A DNA stretch of 64,000 nucleotides, from contig CANLXN010000010.1 of NCBI GenBank assembly GCA_947495135.1, forward strand, positions 124,001-188,000. Direction: 5' to 3'. The position numbers and the translations under genes were made by a program. This document shows, one piece after another, positions 61,984 through 64,000 of this stretch. Source of the stretch: an uncultured Flavobacteriaceae bacterium (GTDB taxonomy: Bacteria > Bacteroidota > Bacteroidia > Flavobacteriales > Flavobacteriaceae). Numbering within the stretch: position 1 is the stretch's first letter; each line of letters begins with the position of its first letter. A model generated the notes under the pieces. It did no database searches, had not been told where the DNA came from, and saw only the letters and a program-made list of their open reading frames with translations.

Positions 61984-63282
61984 CTACTCATACAGCAAAT
62001 AGGGAGTTCTCATTTTATCGTATTCATCAAGTCCCCTTAACCAAGTTTTCCTAATTTCATTGTATGTATAACCTTGCTCTATCTGCTTTTGCAATTGAGT
62101 AGTTCCTGCAAGGGTGGTAAAGAAGTCGGTAAAGAAGTCTGGTTTTTTTCCATAACCAACATAGGCCTCGATCAACCATGCCAAATTTAATCTCTTCAAT
62201 TTTTTCGTAGCTCGTAAATCTAGGCCGTTACAAAGCTCTCCTTTGAACTTTGGATATTTAGCTCCCTCATTTGCCTGGGGTGTAAAAGTATACGGAAAGA
62301 ACTCACTAGGTAAAGATGGCGCCCCAAAAATTTGAAATTGTTGCTCGGTTCCTCGGCCTGCGCTTACAATGGTTCCTTCAAAAAAACAAAGACTAGGATA
62401 TAGATTGATGGCCATATCATTAGGTAAATTTGGCGAAGGTTTAATAGGTAGGGAGTAAGCGGTTTGGTGATTGTAATTTTCCATCTTTACAACATTAATA
62501 TCACACTTAATTCCATTAGTTAACCAACCCCTGCCATTAATCATTTGCGCATATTCTCCAACCGTCATTCCATGTACCACAGGAACGGGATGCATACCAA
62601 CAAAACTTTTGTGTTTCATATCGAGTATGGGACCATCTATATAGTGGCCGTTTGGGTTGGGACGATCCAGAATTAAAACTGGAATTCCCTTTTCAGCACA
62701 TGCTTCCATCACATAATGAAGGCTGGAAATATATGTGTAGAATCGCGCTCCAACATCCTGAATATCAAAAACCATTATATCAATCCCCGCCAACTGGTCT
62801 TTAGACGGTTTTTTATTTTTACCATAAAGCGAAATAATAGGTAATCCAGTTTTCGTGTCAACACCATCTTTTACTATTTCTCCTGCATCTGCCGTTCCTC
62901 TAAATCCGTGTTCTGGTGCAAAAACACTTTTTATCGCAATTTTTTTAGCCACTAGGGCATCGACTAAATGCGCGTTTTCCATTCCTTGGGCTAGGTGCAT
63001 GTTGTCTAGTTTCTCATTAATTTGAGTGACAATAGACGTTTGATTAGCAACAATACCTACATTCTTTCCTTCTAGAAGTGGCACGTATAAATCAAATCGA
63101 TCTGCACCAACTATAATATCTCCAGGCGCTTCAGTTCCAACCGCAGACGTGTCTTTCAGCTCAACAGTTTCGTGAATAACCAATTCTTCGTTTGAATCAT
63201 TCTTATCTTTCATTCCACTTCCGCAGGAAAAACAAAACATGACAAACAATAATAATGTATTTTTGAAAAAAGATAATCCCAT
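61984..63282 (-). CDS. namZ: DUF1343 lipoprotein, NamZ-like exo-beta-N-acetylmuramidase
   Basis: 432-aa lipoprotein (lipobox CFSC, Cys 20). The DUF1343 domain shows VGIVANQTSIV, KSVFAPEHGFRGTADAGE, LPIISLYGKNKKPSKDQL, DIQDVGARFYTYISSL and PSPNLPNDMAINLYPSLCFF. NamZ-type members remove N-acetylmuramic acid from peptidoglycan fragments, so a role in cell-wall recycling is likely. It diverges from the permease gene at 63292, only 9 nt away. Confidence 0.9.
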   Translation of the reverse strand: MGLSFFKNTLLLFVMFCFSCGSGMKDKNDSNEELVIHETVELKDTSAVGTEAPGDIIVGADRFDLYVPLLEGKNVGIVANQTSIVTQINEKLDNMHLAQGMENAHLVDALVAKKIAIKSVFAPEHGFRGTADAGEIVKDGVDTKTGLPIISLYGKNKKPSKDQLAGIDIMVFDIQDVGARFYTYISSLHYVMEACAEKGIPVLILDRPNPNGHYIDGPILDMKHKSFVGMHPVPVVHGMTVGEYAQMINGRGWLTNGIKCDINVVKMENYNHQTAYSLPIKPSPNLPNDMAINLYPSLCFFEGTIVSAGRGTEQQFQIFGAPSLPSEFFPYTFTPQANEGAKYPKFKGELCNGLDLRATKKLKRLNLAWLIEAYVGYGKKPDFFTDFFTTLAGTTQLQKQIEQGYTYNEIRKTWLRGLDEYDKMRTPYLLYE

Positions 63283-63291
63283 AAGAACCCT

Positions 63292-64000
63292 GTGAATTTC
63301 GAATTTTTTATCGCCCGACGCATTGTTGCCTCGAAGGATTATAAAAGTAGTATTTCGGCACCAATAATAAAAATTGCTATTGCAGCAATTGCTTTGGGGG
63401 TCGTTATTATGCTTATTTCGATTGCTACCAGCGTTGGACTTCAGAAAAAAATTAGAGAAAAGGTGTCTGCTTTTAACGGCGATATCATAATAACCAACTA
63501 CGATACTAATTTCTCAAACGATTCACAGCAGCCTATTTCCAAGAACCAAGATTTCTATCCAGATTTTGCGCAAGTAGAGGGTGTAAAACACATTCAGGTT
63601 ACAGCTTCCAAAGGGGGAGTGATAAGAACAGAAACCGATTTTGAAGGTGTGGTCGTAAAAGGAGTGGGAGACGATTACAATTGGCAATACTTTGAAGAGT
63701 ACCTTGTGGCGGGGAAGTTGCCAAATTATTCGGCGAACTTAAACGACGAAATTTTAATTTCTGAATATCTGTCGAAACGATTGGACATTCAATTAGGTGA
63801 TAAGGTGAGAACCTTTTTTCTACAAGAAGTTGGTAAGACTAAAGCACGAGATAGAGGCTTTACCATTGTAGGTATTTACAACAGTGGCTTTCAAGAATTT
63901 GACGAGCAGTTTTTAATAGCAGACATCCGTCATATCCAACGACTAAACAAGTGGGAAAAAGATCAAATAGGTGGTTTTGAATTATTCGTAGACGACTTTT
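63292..64000 (+). CDS. FtsX-like ABC transporter permease (runs off window)
   Basis: 236 codons are visible, cut by the window end. GTG start at 63292 (VNFEFFIARRIVASKDYKSS). An N-terminal membrane helix (IIKIAIAAIALGVVIMLISI) is followed by the MacB-type periplasmic core (INDEILIS-like NDEILISEYLSKRLDIQLGD, GIYNSGFQEFDEQFLI). It resembles LolC/E-type permeases; the partner ATPase is not in the window. The start codon is uncertain because this frame begins only 9 nt from namZ. Confidence 0.85.
   Translation, partial: MNFEFFIARRIVASKDYKSSISAPIIKIAIAAIALGVVIMLISIATSVGLQKKIREKVSAFNGDIIITNYDTNFSNDSQQPISKNQDFYPDFAQVEGVKHIQVTASKGGVIRTETDFEGVVVKGVGDDYNWQYFEEYLVAGKLPNYSANLNDEILISEYLSKRLDIQLGDKVRTFFLQEVGKTKARDRGFTIVGIYNSGFQEFDEQFLIADIRHIQRLNKWEKDQIGGFELFVDDF

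Overview
The window looks like the chromosome of a marine-type Flavobacteriaceae species (Bacteroidota). The evidence is AT-rich DNA, many proteins with C-terminal type IX secretion (T9SS) sorting domains, LytTR/LytS-type two-component pairs, CreD, NamZ/DUF1343, DUF1361 and DUF2809 proteins, promoters resembling the Bacteroidota TTG / TAnnTTTG type, and very little Shine-Dalgarno use. I do not assign a genus.

Layout. (1) 1-7344 is a compact defence operon on the + strand. It holds a type I methylase gene hsdM (cut by the window edge and frameshifted), hsdS, a Septu-like ATPase/HNH pair (ptuA/ptuB-like), an Mrr-type restriction endonuclease, and a membrane protein of the putative AbiC family. 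Every junction is a 3-nt gap or a short overlap. (2) 7428-13374 is mixed: a DUF2188 protein, a secreted PA14 protein, a LytTR regulator with its LytS-type kinase, and a + strand run of ankyrin, DUF6624 and M28 peptidase genes. (3) 13405-21336, all on the minus strand, begins with a TPR histidine kinase and LytTR regulator. It continues with a 56-aa lipoprotein, a T9SS protein, a DUF6515 protein, a short T9SS protein and two tail-fibre-like proteins with S74 intramolecular-chaperone ends. (4) 21560-22577 holds the tmRNA gene (tag ending NGENNYALAA), flanked by duplicated copies of its 3' tail and terminator, plus a dispersed palindromic repeat. (5) 22680-38515 is mostly metabolic, signalling and envelope genes: a saccharopine/alanine dehydrogenase-like enzyme, a DUF3857 transglutaminase, a hybrid TPR histidine kinase, a CreD/Coq4-like operon with a winged-helix regulator and twin palindromic operators, a serine hydrolase, KdsA and a VCBS-repeat T9SS protein. 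(6) typA/bipA lies at 38934-40727.

(7) 40805-56688 is a surface-polysaccharide cluster. It has a methyltransferase, two tandem membrane sulfatase-like proteins, a FemAB/GNAT-like transferase, a DegT aminotransferase and an FdtA-like ketoisomerase (together suggesting a 3-amino-3,6-dideoxy sugar), a Wzx-like flippase, a PhyH-type oxygenase, several glycosyltransferases and a GT-C-like/ArnC-like pair. (8) 56824-64000 holds a subtilase, a lipoprotein metalloprotease, DUF2059, a methyltransferase, a YkgJ-type cysteine-cluster protein, a short T9SS protein, NamZ, and the start of an FtsX-like permease that runs off the window.

The items most worth a second look are the fused defence operon with its frameshifted hsdM, the twin 19-bp operators of the CreD/Coq4-like locus, a candidate small RNA at about 34286-34490 with upstream direct repeats, and the tmRNA-tail repeats. 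All calls rest on reading the sequence and on memory of protein families; no database search was run.
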